Part shown: piece after piece, positions 35,688 to 45,156 of the stretch
How positions within the stretch are numbered: the stretch's first letter is position 1
How the letters are laid out: the number at the start of each line of letters is the position of its first letter
Origin: JAUHXS01 sp965213575
GTDB taxonomy: Bacteria > Bacteroidota > Bacteroidia > Chitinophagales > JAUHXS01
Direction of reading: 5' to 3'
Assembly: GCA_965213575.1 (NCBI GenBank)
Contig: CBDBZN010000007.1
Coordinates: 1-64,000, forward strand
Length of the DNA: 64,000 bases
Position numbers and translations under genes: made by a program
The notes under the pieces: model-generated
Databases searched by the model: none
The model's input: the letters and a program-made list of their open reading frames with translations, nothing else
What the model was told of the DNA's origin: nothing

Positions 35688-37448
35688 ATGCTTTTGAATG
35701 ATTTAAAGCACTATATCTTTACTATTATTGCCGTTTCCATTTTTTTCACTAGTTGTGAAGTAAATGAAGCATCAGATATTGCTAAATACGAATTAATTAG
35801 CGGCGAACGATACTACGGAGGCACTTTTAATTTAAGTGAAAGTGAAAAAATTGTTACGCTCTACCCCCCACACATAACAGATGCGGCTTCTCAGAGGATT
35901 GCTACTCAAATATATGAAGGATTAGTTAAAATAGATCAAAGTAATGTTGATGGGCCCGTACTCCCTGCCATAGCTAAAAGCTATACTGTTGATTCATCAG
36001 GTACTGTTTATACATTTAATTTAGATAAATCTGTATATTTTCATGATGATCCATGTTTTAAAAATGGAATAGGCCGTAATGTAAAAGCAACTGATTTTGT
36101 TGCCTGCTTTAAGCGTTTATGTTTAGAAAATAATACGCCTGCTTATGAATTGATCTTAAAAGATAAAATTATAGGCGCTAATGAATTTTTTGAGCAACAA
36201 GGTGAAATTCATGATATAGAAGGAATTAGAGCTTTAAATGATTACACGTTACAAATACAACTAGTTGAACCTTATTCAAGTTTCTTGTATCTGTTATCGA
36301 CTACTTATTGTTTTGTTTATCCGATAGAAGCTTATTCTAGCTATAAAGATAAAATGCATGTAGGTTCCGGGCCATTTAAAGTTATAGAAAGAACTAATGA
36401 CAGTATAATATTAGCTAAAAATGAGAAATATTATAAAGTTGATGAGTTTGGCAATCAACTTCCTTATTTAGATACAATAGTCTTATCGTATATTGAAGAT
36501 AAATCTCAATCGGTAGAGCAATTTTTGAAAGGGAACCTTGATATGCTCTACAGAGTTTCCACTAATGATTTGCTCGACATAATGGAAGTAGATTTTGATG
36601 CCGAAAACAAAGTCGATAATAATTATATCCAACAACGAACACCGGAACTATATGTGCATTTTTACGAGTTGCTTAATCAGCAAAGTGTATTTGAAGATAA
36701 AAATCTAAGAAAAGCTTTTTCTTATGCGATTAATAGGCAACTTATTTTAGATAAAGTATTAGATGGGGCAGGATACGCTCCGGGTATTTATGGCATAACA
36801 CCTCCTATCCTTAATGATTATGATGTAACCCAAATAGCTGGATACGAATTTAATGTGGAGAAAGCAGTAATGCATTTAAAGAAAGCAGGCTATCGCAAAG
36901 GAGGAGAAGTAGAACCGATTACTCTTTTAGTAAATAAAGGTGGAGGCCTTAATGTAGATGTCGCAAAAGAGGTAAAAAGGCAATTAAAAGAAAATTTAGA
37001 TATAACAATAAATATTGAAGTGCTCCCTTTTAATGAAAAAATAAACAGAACTATTAATGCAAAGTACATTATGGCCAGAAGCGGCTGGGTTGCTGATTAT
37101 GCAAGCCCTGAAACTTTTTTAAGTTTATTATATGGCAAGAATGTGCCGGAAAGCATAAATAAGCCATCTTTTCCAAATATTAGCCGGTACGTAAATGAAA
37201 AATTCGATTATTTATTTGAAAAAGGAGCTCACGCTCAGGGAATAGGAGTAGGAAAAGGATATTTTTTACAAGCTGAGAAACTCGCAATGGAAGATGCACC
37301 TTTAATAATTCTATGGTATGATGAGAATTATAGAATTCTACAACCTTATGTACGAGATTTTCCTAATAATCCTATGCAGTTTAGGGATTTGTCAACTGTT
37401 TGGTTTGATTTCTCTATTATGCACGAGAAAGAGAGAAATAGCAACTAA
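35688..37448 (+). CDS. Extracellular solute-binding lipoprotein, family 5 (peptide/nickel type)
   Basis: About 586 residues from the preferred start. The signal peptide LNDLKHYIFTIIAVSIFFTSC ends in a lipobox cysteine. The mature protein is a family 5 binding protein (OppA/DppA type): RIATQIYEGLVKID, VYTFNLDKSVYFHDD, VGSGPFKVIERTNDS and LRKAFSYAINRQLILDKVLD are typical blocks. No permease or ATPase genes are adjacent, so it is an orphan component; the ligand is unknown. Upstream codons at 35622 (TTG) and 35661 (ATG) are in frame but lie before or at the predicted transcription start. Confidence 0.85.
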   Translation: MLLNDLKHYIFTIIAVSIFFTSCEVNEASDIAKYELISGERYYGGTFNLSESEKIVTLYPPHITDAASQRIATQIYEGLVKIDQSNVDGPVLPAIAKSYTVDSSGTVYTFNLDKSVYFHDDPCFKNGIGRNVKATDFVACFKRLCLENNTPAYELILKDKIIGANEFFEQQGEIHDIEGIRALNDYTLQIQLVEPYSSFLYLLSTTYCFVYPIEAYSSYKDKMHVGSGPFKVIERTNDSIILAKNEKYYKVDEFGNQLPYLDTIVLSYIEDKSQSVEQFLKGNLDMLYRVSTNDLLDIMEVDFDAENKVDNNYIQQRTPELYVHFYELLNQQSVFEDKNLRKAFSYAINRQLILDKVLDGAGYAPGIYGITPPILNDYDVTQIAGYEFNVEKAVMHLKKAGYRKGGEVEPITLLVNKGGGLNVDVAKEVKRQLKENLDITINIEVLPFNEKINRTINAKYIMARSGWVADYASPETFLSLLYGKNVPESINKPSFPNISRYVNEKFDYLFEKGAHAQGIGVGKGYFLQAEKLAMEDAPLIILWYDENYRILQPYVRDFPNNPMQFRDLSTVWFDFSIMHEKERNSN

Positions 37449-37508
37449 GTTATTATCGATTGAAACTAATTATTTTTTACTTCGTTTATTAATGTAAATC
37501 CTTCTTTT

Positions 37509-38234
37509 ATGAAAAAATTAGCTTTAATAATTACTTTCTTACTTCCTTTTATTTACAGCTGTGAAAACTTAGATTTAGATCCTGCAGCATTAACCAATGA
37601 AGAGGTTATCCAAGGGCTTAAATCTGCTCTGATCGTCGGAACAGATACGTCTGTCGGTATTTTACATACAACTGATGGATATTTTGCTGATGAAGCAGTT
37701 AAAATTTTCTTGCCTCCTGAAGCACAAGTCATATATGATAATTTATCGTTAATTCCCGGTGGAGATTTATTAATTGCAAATACGATCAAAAGTATGAATA
37801 GAGCAGCAGAAGACGCTGCAGCGGAAGCAACGCCAATATTTATTGACGCTATTACTGATATAACTATAGCTGATGGATTCGATATTTTATACGGCAGCGA
37901 CAGTGCAGCTACTTTATATTTAGAAAACAAAACATATAATAATTTAGAAGCTGCTTTTGAACCCAAAGTGATGAACTCACTAAGTAAACCACTTATTTTA
38001 GGCCAATCCACAGAATCTATATACGGCGATCTATTAAGTACTTATAATACAGTAGCTGATAATTCATTCGGATTAATTGACTCTATTACTGAAAACTCTT
38101 TAAGTACACATGTAACGCGCAGGGCATTAGATGGTTTATTCTTAAAAGTCCAAATTGAGGAGATGAAAATTCGAGAGAATCCTTTACATCGCGTGAATGA
38201 TATCCTTAAAAAAGTTTTTGGTGAGTTAGATTAG
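37509..38234 (+). CDS. DUF4197 lipoprotein
   Basis: A 241-residue lipoprotein; the signal LALIITFLLPFIYSC ends at C18. The mature domain matches DUF4197 (EEVIQGLKSALIVGTDTSVG, then FLPPEAQVIYDNL and ADGFDILYGSDSAAT). The family is common in Gram-negative bacteria and its function is unknown. It lies 60 bases after the substrate-binding protein gene on the same strand and is convergent with the gene at 38235 with no gap. Confidence 0.85.
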   Translation: MKKLALIITFLLPFIYSCENLDLDPAALTNEEVIQGLKSALIVGTDTSVGILHTTDGYFADEAVKIFLPPEAQVIYDNLSLIPGGDLLIANTIKSMNRAAEDAAAEATPIFIDAITDITIADGFDILYGSDSAATLYLENKTYNNLEAAFEPKVMNSLSKPLILGQSTESIYGDLLSTYNTVADNSFGLIDSITENSLSTHVTRRALDGLFLKVQIEEMKIRENPLHRVNDILKKVFGELD

Positions 38235-38825
38235 TTACTGATAGCATAGTTCCCGCCCGGGAGTTTTTGCAGCAATTAAATTTTGTATAAAAGAAATTGC
38301 ATTTTCGTTGAAGTAAGGTTCGGGGCAGCTGGTAAAATTATCTATTACTAAAGATAATTCAAGATGCGCATTATTACCTACTGTGAAAAGATTACCTAAA
38401 TAATCTCCCTGGCTGATAAAATCTCCACTGTTTAAAAATATCTCATTTCTTTGGGTTGTTGCATCGTTTTGGAAAGGAGTATCCATATAAAAAGTATAAA
38501 ATACAACAAATAATTTGTTGTATCGAATGCTTACATCCACTTGCCAATTCAATTTAAAATCCTGGCTAATAGTAATATTTTGCACAATACCTTGCGACAC
38601 TGCTTGAATTCTTTTTACATTTCCCACCGGATGAAAATTAATACCGCCATGTATCATGTTCCAAGGAGCTTTGGTAGTATCAAGTGTATAGGTCATGCCA
38701 ATAGAATCTATATCACCTTGATTAGTATAAGGCAATGCCATCGAAATGATGCTATCATTTATGGTTTCTTTTTTACAAGAAATAAATACTAATGCTATAC
38801 TTAATATGTTTATAAACACTTTCAT
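38235..38825 (-). CDS. Lipoprotein with degenerate LytM/M23-like domain
   Basis: A 196-residue lipoprotein (lipobox ALVFISC, C17). The mature part recalls the M23 peptidase fold: HGGINFHPVG (about 59-68), a beta-rich core ending SQGDYLGNLFTVGNNAHLEL. M23 enzymes need HxxxD and HxH zinc ligands; here the first region has N in place of D and the second reads HLEL instead of HLH. A non-catalytic LytM-like role, or a structural resemblance only, is likely. Seven bases separate it from the asparaginase-domain gene. Confidence 0.55.
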   Translation of the reverse strand: MKVFINILSIALVFISCKKETINDSIISMALPYTNQGDIDSIGMTYTLDTTKAPWNMIHGGINFHPVGNVKRIQAVSQGIVQNITISQDFKLNWQVDVSIRYNKLFVVFYTFYMDTPFQNDATTQRNEIFLNSGDFISQGDYLGNLFTVGNNAHLELSLVIDNFTSCPEPYFNENAISFIQNLIAAKTPGRELCYQ

Positions 38826-38831
38826 ATTTCA

Positions 38832-39323
38832 CTATACTTCTTCAAAGAAACCAGTCTTTTTGTTTTTACGCACTTTATCCCAATCAAAATATTTTCCATT
38901 CATTGCGATATAAACGCCTGGAGGTAGTGTTTGTACAAATGCTAAAGCGTTACCCATATTAAAAAACCCATCAGAACTTCCAAATTTATAAGGAATCATA
39001 GCTCCTGTAAGCACAATTGTTTTATTGGTTACTTTTGCAGCTAAAGCCTCTGCAGTTTGTGTCATAGTATCTGTTCCATGAGTAATGATAATTTTATCTT
39101 CTTCAATTTTTTTACAGTTTTCTATAATCATATTCCTATCCTGATCAGTCATTTCTAAGCTATCAACCATCATCAAAGTCCGGATACTCACATCTAAAGT
39201 GCACCTTCCTAATTTTAAAATTTCGGGCAAATGAGTGTCTTTAAAATATAACTGTCCTTTTATCTCATTATAAGTTTTATCGAAAGTCCCTCCGGTAATA
39301 AAAATTCTTATAGGCATATGCAC
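38832..39323 (-). CDS. Short asparaginase-domain protein
   Basis: A 163-residue protein that covers only the N-terminal domain of type I/II asparaginases. The nucleophile threonine motif TGGTFDK (about 10-16) and the second active-site motif THGTDTM (about 79-85) are both present, as is VLTGAMIPY. The C-terminal domain of full-length enzymes (about 330 residues) is absent. Stand-alone proteins of this length form a known subgroup with no settled function. It follows the ABC exporter with one base between them. Confidence 0.82.
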   Translation of the reverse strand: MHMPIRIFITGGTFDKTYNEIKGQLYFKDTHLPEILKLGRCTLDVSIRTLMMVDSLEMTDQDRNMIIENCKKIEEDKIIITHGTDTMTQTAEALAAKVTNKTIVLTGAMIPYKFGSSDGFFNMGNALAFVQTLPPGVYIAMNGKYFDWDKVRKNKKTGFFEEV

Positions 39324-39324
39324 A

Positions 39325-41085
39325 TTAATTTAGTTGTAGCTTTGAAAGTTCATTATACAAGCCATTTTCTTTTTCAATTAATTCTTCATGATTGCCTTTC
39401 TCGACAATTTTACCATTTTTTAGAACATATATATGATCTGCTTTTCTGATAGTAGAAAGCCTATGAGCAATGATGATACTTGTTCTGCCGGTCATTAAAT
39501 TATCTAGTGCCTGTTGGACTAATTTTTCTGAGGCAGCATCTAAAGAGCTAGTCGCTTCATCCAAAATCAAAATAGCCGGATTTTTTAAAATTGCCCTTGC
39601 AATTGCAATTCTTTGACGCTGCCCTCCCGATAGCTTTATACCTTTTTCTCCAATCATAGTATCAAATCCATCAGGAAATCGCTCTACAAACTCTGTCACG
39701 TAAGCTTTGTCGGCAGCATCTTTTACCGCTTCATCACCGGCATTCGTGTTTCCATAAAGGATATTTTCTTTGATAGTGCCGCCAAACAAAATGGTTTCCT
39801 GAGGAACGATAGCAATATTTTTGCGCAGGGCTTGAATATTATAGTTACAAATATTAGTATCATCAATTTTAATTTCACCCATGTTAGGATTATAGAATCT
39901 CATGATCAATTGCACGATGGTAGACTTGCCTGCCCCACTAGGACCAACAAATGCAATTCTTTGTCCCGATTCGATCTCAAAAGAAACATTATTTAATACT
40001 GTAACATCTGTTCGAGTAGGATAATAGAATTGTACCTTGTTAAAGGTTATTTTGCCGGTCAATTCAACAGGATCTATCTGTTCAGTCAGGTCAAGTTCTT
40101 CCTCTTCATTTAAAATTTCTTTGATCCGCTCAGATGCACCAATAGCTTTTTGTATTTGAGCATAAACATCTCCTAAGCCGCCGATAGAACCACCGATAAA
40201 AGTAGTGTAAATTAAAAAAGAAGTCAGGTCGCCAATAGTTATTTCATTAGCCAATATCAATTGTGCCCCATACCAAAGCACTAATACAATAGCGCTGAAG
40301 AGGCCAAAAATAATAAACGCAATAAAAGCTGCTCTATATTTTGCAGTTCGCAGTGCTATGGAAACAATTTGGTTTTGAGCTTGTTTATATTTAAAGATTT
40401 CAAAAAGCTCATTGGTGAAAGACTTAATAATTTGAATAGATTGAATAGCCTCTTCAACGATCACATTGGATAGGGCAACTTCATCTTGTGTTTTTTTAGC
40501 AAGTTTTTTAATATACTTCCCAAAAACAATTGCAGCGATTACTAAAACCGGAACTACCGAAAGCATCATTAAGGTGAGTTTTGGGCTAGTGTAAAAAATA
40601 ATACAAATTCCAACTATTAATGTAGCTATTTGTCTAAAAAACTCTGCTAACCCGGTGCTTACAACGCTCTGAATTTGTTCTACATCTGCAGTTATTCGAC
40701 TAATTAATTCACCCGTTCTTCTACTTTCAAAGAATGTAGTAGGCAAAGTAATAATTTTATTATAAAGTGTTTGCCGAACGTTTGCCATCGTTTTTTGGCT
40801 TACTATGGCAAATAAATAGACACGGAGATAACTAAAAATACTTTGTAAAACAATAATGCCTATTAAGCCTAGCGCAATTTTATTAATATCGTCTAACCAC
40901 CAGTTTGCTTCTCCGGTGGCAGCATCTACCATTTTACCTGTAAGATAAGGAAAGATTAAAACGGTTATACTGGATAGTATTAAGAACAACAGGCCCCATA
41001 GAAAGGTTATTTTGTAAGGCCATACAAAATTAAAAATTTTTGTGATTTCTTTAAAACTCCTTCTTTGTCCTGATGTATACTCCAC
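39325..41085 (-). CDS. ABC exporter, ABCB/MsbA-like (fused membrane and ATPase domains)
   Basis: A 586-residue half-transporter that works as a homodimer. Six membrane helices fill about 25-310. The ATPase domain carries Walker A GPSGAGKST, signature LSGGQRQRIAIARA, Walker B ILILDEATSSLD and the H-loop AHRLST. The family exports lipids, drugs or peptides; the substrate here is unknown, with lipid A flipping by MsbA only one possibility. It lies 13 bases downstream of rnhA and probably shares its transcript. Confidence 0.92.
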   Translation of the reverse strand: MEYTSGQRRSFKEITKIFNFVWPYKITFLWGLLFLILSSITVLIFPYLTGKMVDAATGEANWWLDDINKIALGLIGIIVLQSIFSYLRVYLFAIVSQKTMANVRQTLYNKIITLPTTFFESRRTGELISRITADVEQIQSVVSTGLAEFFRQIATLIVGICIIFYTSPKLTLMMLSVVPVLVIAAIVFGKYIKKLAKKTQDEVALSNVIVEEAIQSIQIIKSFTNELFEIFKYKQAQNQIVSIALRTAKYRAAFIAFIIFGLFSAIVLVLWYGAQLILANEITIGDLTSFLIYTTFIGGSIGGLGDVYAQIQKAIGASERIKEILNEEEELDLTEQIDPVELTGKITFNKVQFYYPTRTDVTVLNNVSFEIESGQRIAFVGPSGAGKSTIVQLIMRFYNPNMGEIKIDDTNICNYNIQALRKNIAIVPQETILFGGTIKENILYGNTNAGDEAVKDAADKAYVTEFVERFPDGFDTMIGEKGIKLSGGQRQRIAIARAILKNPAILILDEATSSLDAASEKLVQQALDNLMTGRTSIIIAHRLSTIRKADHIYVLKNGKIVEKGNHEELIEKENGLYNELSKLQLN

Positions 41086-41098
41086 CTCTTTTTTATAT

Positions 41099-41545
41099 TT
41101 ATCCTAAATAACCTTGATCAATCAATAGGTTGTTTTTTTGAGCGGCTTCCACTGCCAATTGGTCACATCGTTCATTTATAGGATGATTATTGTGGCCTTT
41201 TACCCATTTAAACTTAATATGATGTTTCCTGTATAGTTGTAAAAACCTTTTCCAAAGGTCGGAATTTTTTTTAGCATGGAAGTTTTTCTTTTCCCAGTTA
41301 AACACCCATCCTTTTTCCACAGCATCTACTACATACTTAGAATCAGAGGTAATGATGATTTGCAACCCTTCTTTATTTAATGCCTCTAATGCAGCTATCA
41401 CAGCCATTAGCTCCATTCGATTATTAGTTGTTCTTAAGTAACCTTGTGAAATTTCTTTAGTATGTTTTCCGGCAATTAAAACTGCTCCATAACCACCCCG
41501 GCCGGGGTTGCCCTTAGATGCTCCATCAGTGTATATTTCTAACAT
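41099..41545 (-). CDS. rnhA: Ribonuclease HI
   Basis: A 148-residue RNase HI. Catalytic residues: D6 in EIYTDGASKGNPG, E in TNNRMELMAV, D in ITSDSKYVVDA and D in NERCDQLA. It cuts the RNA strand of RNA-DNA hybrids, for example at R-loops and lagging-strand primers. The tryptophan-rich WVFNWEKKNFHAKKNSDLW handle is typical. It is the first gene of a run with the ABC exporter, asparaginase-like and LytM-like genes. Confidence 0.96.
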   Translation of the reverse strand: MLEIYTDGASKGNPGRGGYGAVLIAGKHTKEISQGYLRTTNNRMELMAVIAALEALNKEGLQIIITSDSKYVVDAVEKGWVFNWEKKNFHAKKNSDLWKRFLQLYRKHHIKFKWVKGHNNHPINERCDQLAVEAAQKNNLLIDQGYLG

Positions 41546-41737
41546 GGGGGAAGTATGTGTATTAATTAAAAAACTTAAATCTAAACAATCTGCAAATTAC
41601 TTTACAGCAAAAATCATTTAATAAATTTATAGTGTAGGCACGCATTGCAAATTAAAATTAATATTTATATATTAGGGTTAATAAAAATATTCCTTTAGAG
41701 TTATTCTAGTAATATTAGAATAGTTAAAATAATTGTT

Positions 41738-42664
41738 ATGAATTTTAAATCAAGTCAGTTTATTCTATTAATTTTTTTATTTACAACCAATATTACAGCG
41801 ATCGCTAAAACAGAATATTTTAGACAGATTGCATTAGATGGTAATTTTGATATAGTGGGAAGATATCCTATTTCTGAAAGTGCTGCAAGGCAGGGCGCTG
41901 CATACAGATTAACTTATAATAACAACGGATTAGAAAAAGTTGAATATACAATCAACGGCCATATGAAAGAAAATGATCTTTATTTTCATGCGGGCCAGAT
42001 CAAAATTGAGCACATGGATGATGGTTGGGAAAAAAGAAGCTATTATAATTATAAGGGTAAACCCACTCGAGATATCGTAAGCGGTGCATATTCAGTAAGG
42101 ATACATAAAGATGAGGATAATAACACTATTTCGCTTTATAATTATAATAAAACAAATTCTTTAATGAAAGATAAATATGGCGTTGCTCATTACCTGTGTT
42201 ATTTAGATGATGAAGGAAGAAGGTCTTCCTCCATCCGTTTTGATGTAGCGGGAAATCGGGTAACAGACAAAGAAGGTTTTTATGAATTGCTTTCTCGATA
42301 TGATGATGAAGGTAATGTGGTAGAACAGCTCAATTATGATGAAGATGGAAAATTAATGGATGACAAAGACTATTTTACATCTATTAGAAGAGCCTACGAT
42401 GAAAACGGCAATATCATTGATGAGCGTTTTTATGGCATTGATGGAGAATTGAAATTACACACTTTTGTAGGAGTTGCTATGATCAAGCGGGCATATGATG
42501 ATCAAGGCAGGATCATTGAAGAAAGATACTTTGGTATAGATGAAATGCCTAGAGAAAGAGTGAAATACAGCGGTTTTTCTTATGCAATGATCAGATACAA
42601 CTACGGTACAGATGGTGAGATTAAAAAAGTCGTTTATTTAGACAAAAATGAACGTAAGTTATAG
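41738..42664 (+). CDS. Secreted YD-like repeat protein
   Basis: A 308-residue protein with a signal peptide (about 1-24, NITAIAKTEY). The C-terminal part contains at least four repeats of the form Y(D/N)(D/E)(D/E/N)G(N/R).(I/V).E..Y.(I/D).(D/G), for example RYDDEGNVVEQLNYDEDGK, AYDENGNIIDERFYGIDGE and AYDDQGRIIEERYFGID. They resemble YD/RHS or MORN-like repeats. There is no toxin domain or sorting tail. Function unknown. It stands alone on the plus strand, with a 192-bp AT-rich upstream gap. Confidence 0.6.
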   Translation: MNFKSSQFILLIFLFTTNITAIAKTEYFRQIALDGNFDIVGRYPISESAARQGAAYRLTYNNNGLEKVEYTINGHMKENDLYFHAGQIKIEHMDDGWEKRSYYNYKGKPTRDIVSGAYSVRIHKDEDNNTISLYNYNKTNSLMKDKYGVAHYLCYLDDEGRRSSSIRFDVAGNRVTDKEGFYELLSRYDDEGNVVEQLNYDEDGKLMDDKDYFTSIRRAYDENGNIIDERFYGIDGELKLHTFVGVAMIKRAYDDQGRIIEERYFGIDEMPRERVKYSGFSYAMIRYNYGTDGEIKKVVYLDKNERKL

Positions 42665-42708
42665 TTGATCTGAGCTGATGTTGTAAAACCACTCTATTTT
42701 TAAGCCCT

Positions 42709-43887
42709 TTATTCGAACGCAGCAATTCCTGTAATATCTTGTCCGGTTATAAGTAAATGTATATCGTGTGTACCCTCATAAGTAATAACCGATTCCAAGT
42801 TCATCATATGGCGCATTATAGGATATTCATCAGTAATGCCCATTGCTCCTAAAATTTGTCTGGATTCTCTAGCAATGTGGATAGCCATATCTACATTGTT
42901 TCGTTTGGCCATAGAAATTTGAGCAGGAGTAGCTTTCCCTTCATTCTTAAGTTGTCCCAAGCGGAAAGCTAATAGCTGAGCTTTGGTAATTTCGGTGATC
43001 ATTTCTGCCAGCTTCTTTTGTGTGAGTTGGAAACCTGCAATTGGTTTGCCAAACTGAACACGCTCTTGTGCATATCGAAGGGCAGAATCATAGCAATCCA
43101 TGGCAGCACCTATAGCTCCCCATGCAATACCATATCTGGCAGAAGACAAACAAGTAAGTGGGCCTTTTAATCCTTTTACTTCCGGAAATAGATTTTCTTT
43201 AGGGATTTTAACGTTATCAAAAACTAATTCTCCTGTAGCAGAAGCTCTTAATGACCATTTACCATGCGTTTCTGGAGTAGTAAAACCCTCCATCCCTCTT
43301 TCTACAATTAATCCTCTAATTATTCCTTCTTCATTTTTTGCCCACACGACTGCAATATCTGCGAATGGAGAATTTGAAATCCACATCTTTGCACCATTTA
43401 ATATATAATAATCTCCATCTTCTTTGATGTTAGTGATCATACTCCCGGGATCAGAACCATGATTAGGTTCTGTCAAGCCAAAGCAGCCCATTATTTCTCC
43501 TGTTGCCAGCTTTGGCAAATACTTTTTCTTTTGTTGTTCAGACCCAAACTTAAAAATGGGATACATTACTAATGAACCTTGTACAGAAGCTGTAGAACGA
43601 ATACCTGAGTCGCCTCTTTCAATTTCTTGCATAATGAGCCCATAACTTATTTCATCAAGGCCTGCACCGCCATATTCTGTAGGAATACTTGGGCCAAAAC
43701 CGCCAATTTCTCCTAAGCCGGAAATAATTTGCTTTGGAAATTCAGCCTTTTGGGCATACTCCTCAATGATCGGCGATATTTCTTTCTTCACCCAAGCTCT
43801 CGTAGTTTCTCTGACTAATTTATGCTCTTCCGATAAGAGGTCATCAATATTATAGTAGTCATGCCCTTGAAATAAATCCTGACCCAT
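42709..43887 (-). CDS. Acyl-CoA dehydrogenase, glutaryl-CoA dehydrogenase-like
   Basis: A 392-residue flavoenzyme. The segment SGIRSTASVQGSLVMYPI (about 94-111) and the catalytic base E371 in VITYEGTHDIH match glutaryl-CoA dehydrogenases, which also decarboxylate to crotonyl-CoA. The FAD-binding MGCFGLTEPNHGSDPGSM is present. A lysine or tryptophan degradation role follows if this is correct, but no partner genes are adjacent. Convergent with the YD-repeat gene and divergent from folB. Confidence 0.88.
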   Translation of the reverse strand: MGQDLFQGHDYYNIDDLLSEEHKLVRETTRAWVKKEISPIIEEYAQKAEFPKQIISGLGEIGGFGPSIPTEYGGAGLDEISYGLIMQEIERGDSGIRSTASVQGSLVMYPIFKFGSEQQKKKYLPKLATGEIMGCFGLTEPNHGSDPGSMITNIKEDGDYYILNGAKMWISNSPFADIAVVWAKNEEGIIRGLIVERGMEGFTTPETHGKWSLRASATGELVFDNVKIPKENLFPEVKGLKGPLTCLSSARYGIAWGAIGAAMDCYDSALRYAQERVQFGKPIAGFQLTQKKLAEMITEITKAQLLAFRLGQLKNEGKATPAQISMAKRNNVDMAIHIARESRQILGAMGITDEYPIMRHMMNLESVITYEGTHDIHLLITGQDITGIAAFE

Positions 43888-43928
43888 ATTTAAACTTGTT
43901 TTTATTAAAACTAAAGTTAATAAAATTA

Positions 43929-43936
43929 TATTTTTG
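43929..43936 (+). promoter_or_regulatory. Candidate -7 promoter element of folB
   Basis: TATTTTTG matches TAnnTTTG and lies 58 bases before the folB start, in the divergent gap shared with the acyl-CoA dehydrogenase gene. Confidence 0.4.
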
Positions 43937-43994
43937 AAAAAGAATATAATTTATGCTACGTTCATAATTCAAAAGTCAAAAACTTAAACTACGT

Positions 43995-44354
43995 ATGGCT
44001 TTAATCGCAATAGAAGGACTTAAAATAAGGGGGTATGTAGGGGTGCACGAAGAGGAAAAAATTCTAGGAAATGATTATTCATTAGATATTTATATTACTA
44101 GTCTTACTCAACTTGCCGAGGAACAAGATACATTGAATGATACGATTGATTATGAACAAGTGGCTTTAATAGCGAAGAAAGTATTGTCACAACCTGCGAA
44201 TTTGCTAGAGCATGCACTTCAAAAAGTTATTAAAGAAATTGCTGTTTCTTTCAAAAACATTAATCATATAAAAGCCAGGCTGTCTAAACTTCATCCGCCT
44301 ATTAGCGGTGAGGTAAAAAGAGTTTATGTAGAAATTTCGAGGGATTTCCATTAA
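43995..44354 (+). CDS. folB: Dihydroneopterin aldolase
   Basis: A 119-residue enzyme of the FolB family, normal in length. The pterin-binding glutamate is in GVHEEEKILGNDY (about 16-28), and the catalytic lysine region is LSKLHPPISGEVKRVYVEI near the end. It makes 6-hydroxymethyl-dihydropterin in folate synthesis. The pabB gene of the same pathway lies 9 kb away. tRNA-Cys follows 33 bases downstream with its own promoter. Confidence 0.93.
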   Translation: MALIAIEGLKIRGYVGVHEEEKILGNDYSLDIYITSLTQLAEEQDTLNDTIDYEQVALIAKKVLSQPANLLEHALQKVIKEIAVSFKNINHIKARLSKLHPPISGEVKRVYVEISRDFH

Positions 44355-44360
44355 AATAAT

Positions 44361-44368
44361 TAATTTTG
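44361..44368 (+). promoter_or_regulatory. Promoter -7 element of tRNA-Cys
   Basis: TAATTTTG, an exact TAnnTTTG match, ends 19 bases before the tRNA-Cys gene, the distance expected for a short leader. It starts only seven bases after the folB stop. Confidence 0.6.
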
Positions 44369-44387
44369 CATTCCTACCATTAAAAAT

Positions 44388-44458
44388 GGCGCTGTGGCCG
44401 AGTGGCTAGGCAGAGGTCTGCAAAACCTTCTACAGCGGTTCGAATCCGCTCAGCGCCT
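44388..44458 (+). tRNA. tRNA-Cys (anticodon GCA)
   Basis: Cloverleaf by eye: acceptor GGCGCTG/CAGCGCC, anticodon stem GAGGT/ACCTT with loop CTGCAAA (GCA at 44420-44422), T stem AGCGG/CCGCT with TTCGAAT loop, discriminator T. CCA is not encoded. It is the only cysteine tRNA seen in the window. Confidence 0.95.
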
Positions 44459-44522
44459 CTTTAACTTCCACATTAAATAAATTAAGGCTAGTAATTATCT
44501 TATTAAAGTACTATATTTCTGT

Positions 44523-45074
44523 ATGCAAATTAAGTTTTTGATTTTTTACCTTCTATTAGCAATTGGTTGCTTTCAAAGTTGCTCAGAAACTACAGATGAC
44601 AATATTGATTCGGACAAGGAGATGATAACCACTGAGCCTGTTTCGAAAAAAAAGTGGGTCACTATATGCAACGAGCGGTTTGAGTTTTGCTTAGAATACC
44701 CTGCGACACTTCTGAATGTACAAATTGGGAACTCAAACGGCGATGGTTTGGAGTTGAGATCATCAGATAAAAAATTTATTTTAGAAGCATGGGCATACAA
44801 CAATGTAGTAGGAGAAGATATTAATTCTTTATATCAATCTGTTTTATCCATTGATACTATCGGGAATATTAAAAAGAAAAGTTATAATGAGTCCAGCTTT
44901 AGTTATACCGGCCAAATTTCTAACGGCATGAGCTTATCCGAAAAAGTACTTGTCGACAGTAGTGCGGTCAAAACATGTAGAGTATTGTATACAACCCAAA
45001 GTGAAGCTACATACAAAGATGATATTGAAAGGATTTTAAATTCTTTCCAAACTGTTCGTGCTTCCCCTCTTTAA
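44523..45074 (+). CDS. Hypothetical lipoprotein
   Basis: A 183-residue protein with a lipoprotein signal (LLLAIGCFQSC; the lipobox cysteine is at 17 or 20). The mature part starts with an acidic linker and continues WVTICNERFEFCLEYPATLL, a pattern seen in small stress-type lipoproteins that compare a fitted peak with standard strands; no named family is recognised. The two Cys in CNERFEFC could pair. Location is the inner or outer membrane, facing the periplasm. Confidence 0.6.
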   Translation: MQIKFLIFYLLLAIGCFQSCSETTDDNIDSDKEMITTEPVSKKKWVTICNERFEFCLEYPATLLNVQIGNSNGDGLELRSSDKKFILEAWAYNNVVGEDINSLYQSVLSIDTIGNIKKKSYNESSFSYTGQISNGMSLSEKVLVDSSAVKTCRVLYTTQSEATYKDDIERILNSFQTVRASPL

Positions 45075-45156
45075 TTAAATTATAATTAATAACGATTTTA
45101 ATGTCTGATTGGCATAATTTTAATGCTATCGAAAATATATCTATAAAAAACAAAAC

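Noticed and set aside
37553..38011. 152-residue minus-strand ORF opposite the DUF4197 gene
   Set aside because: The plus frame has a lipoprotein signal and DUF4197 blocks; the antisense frame has neither.
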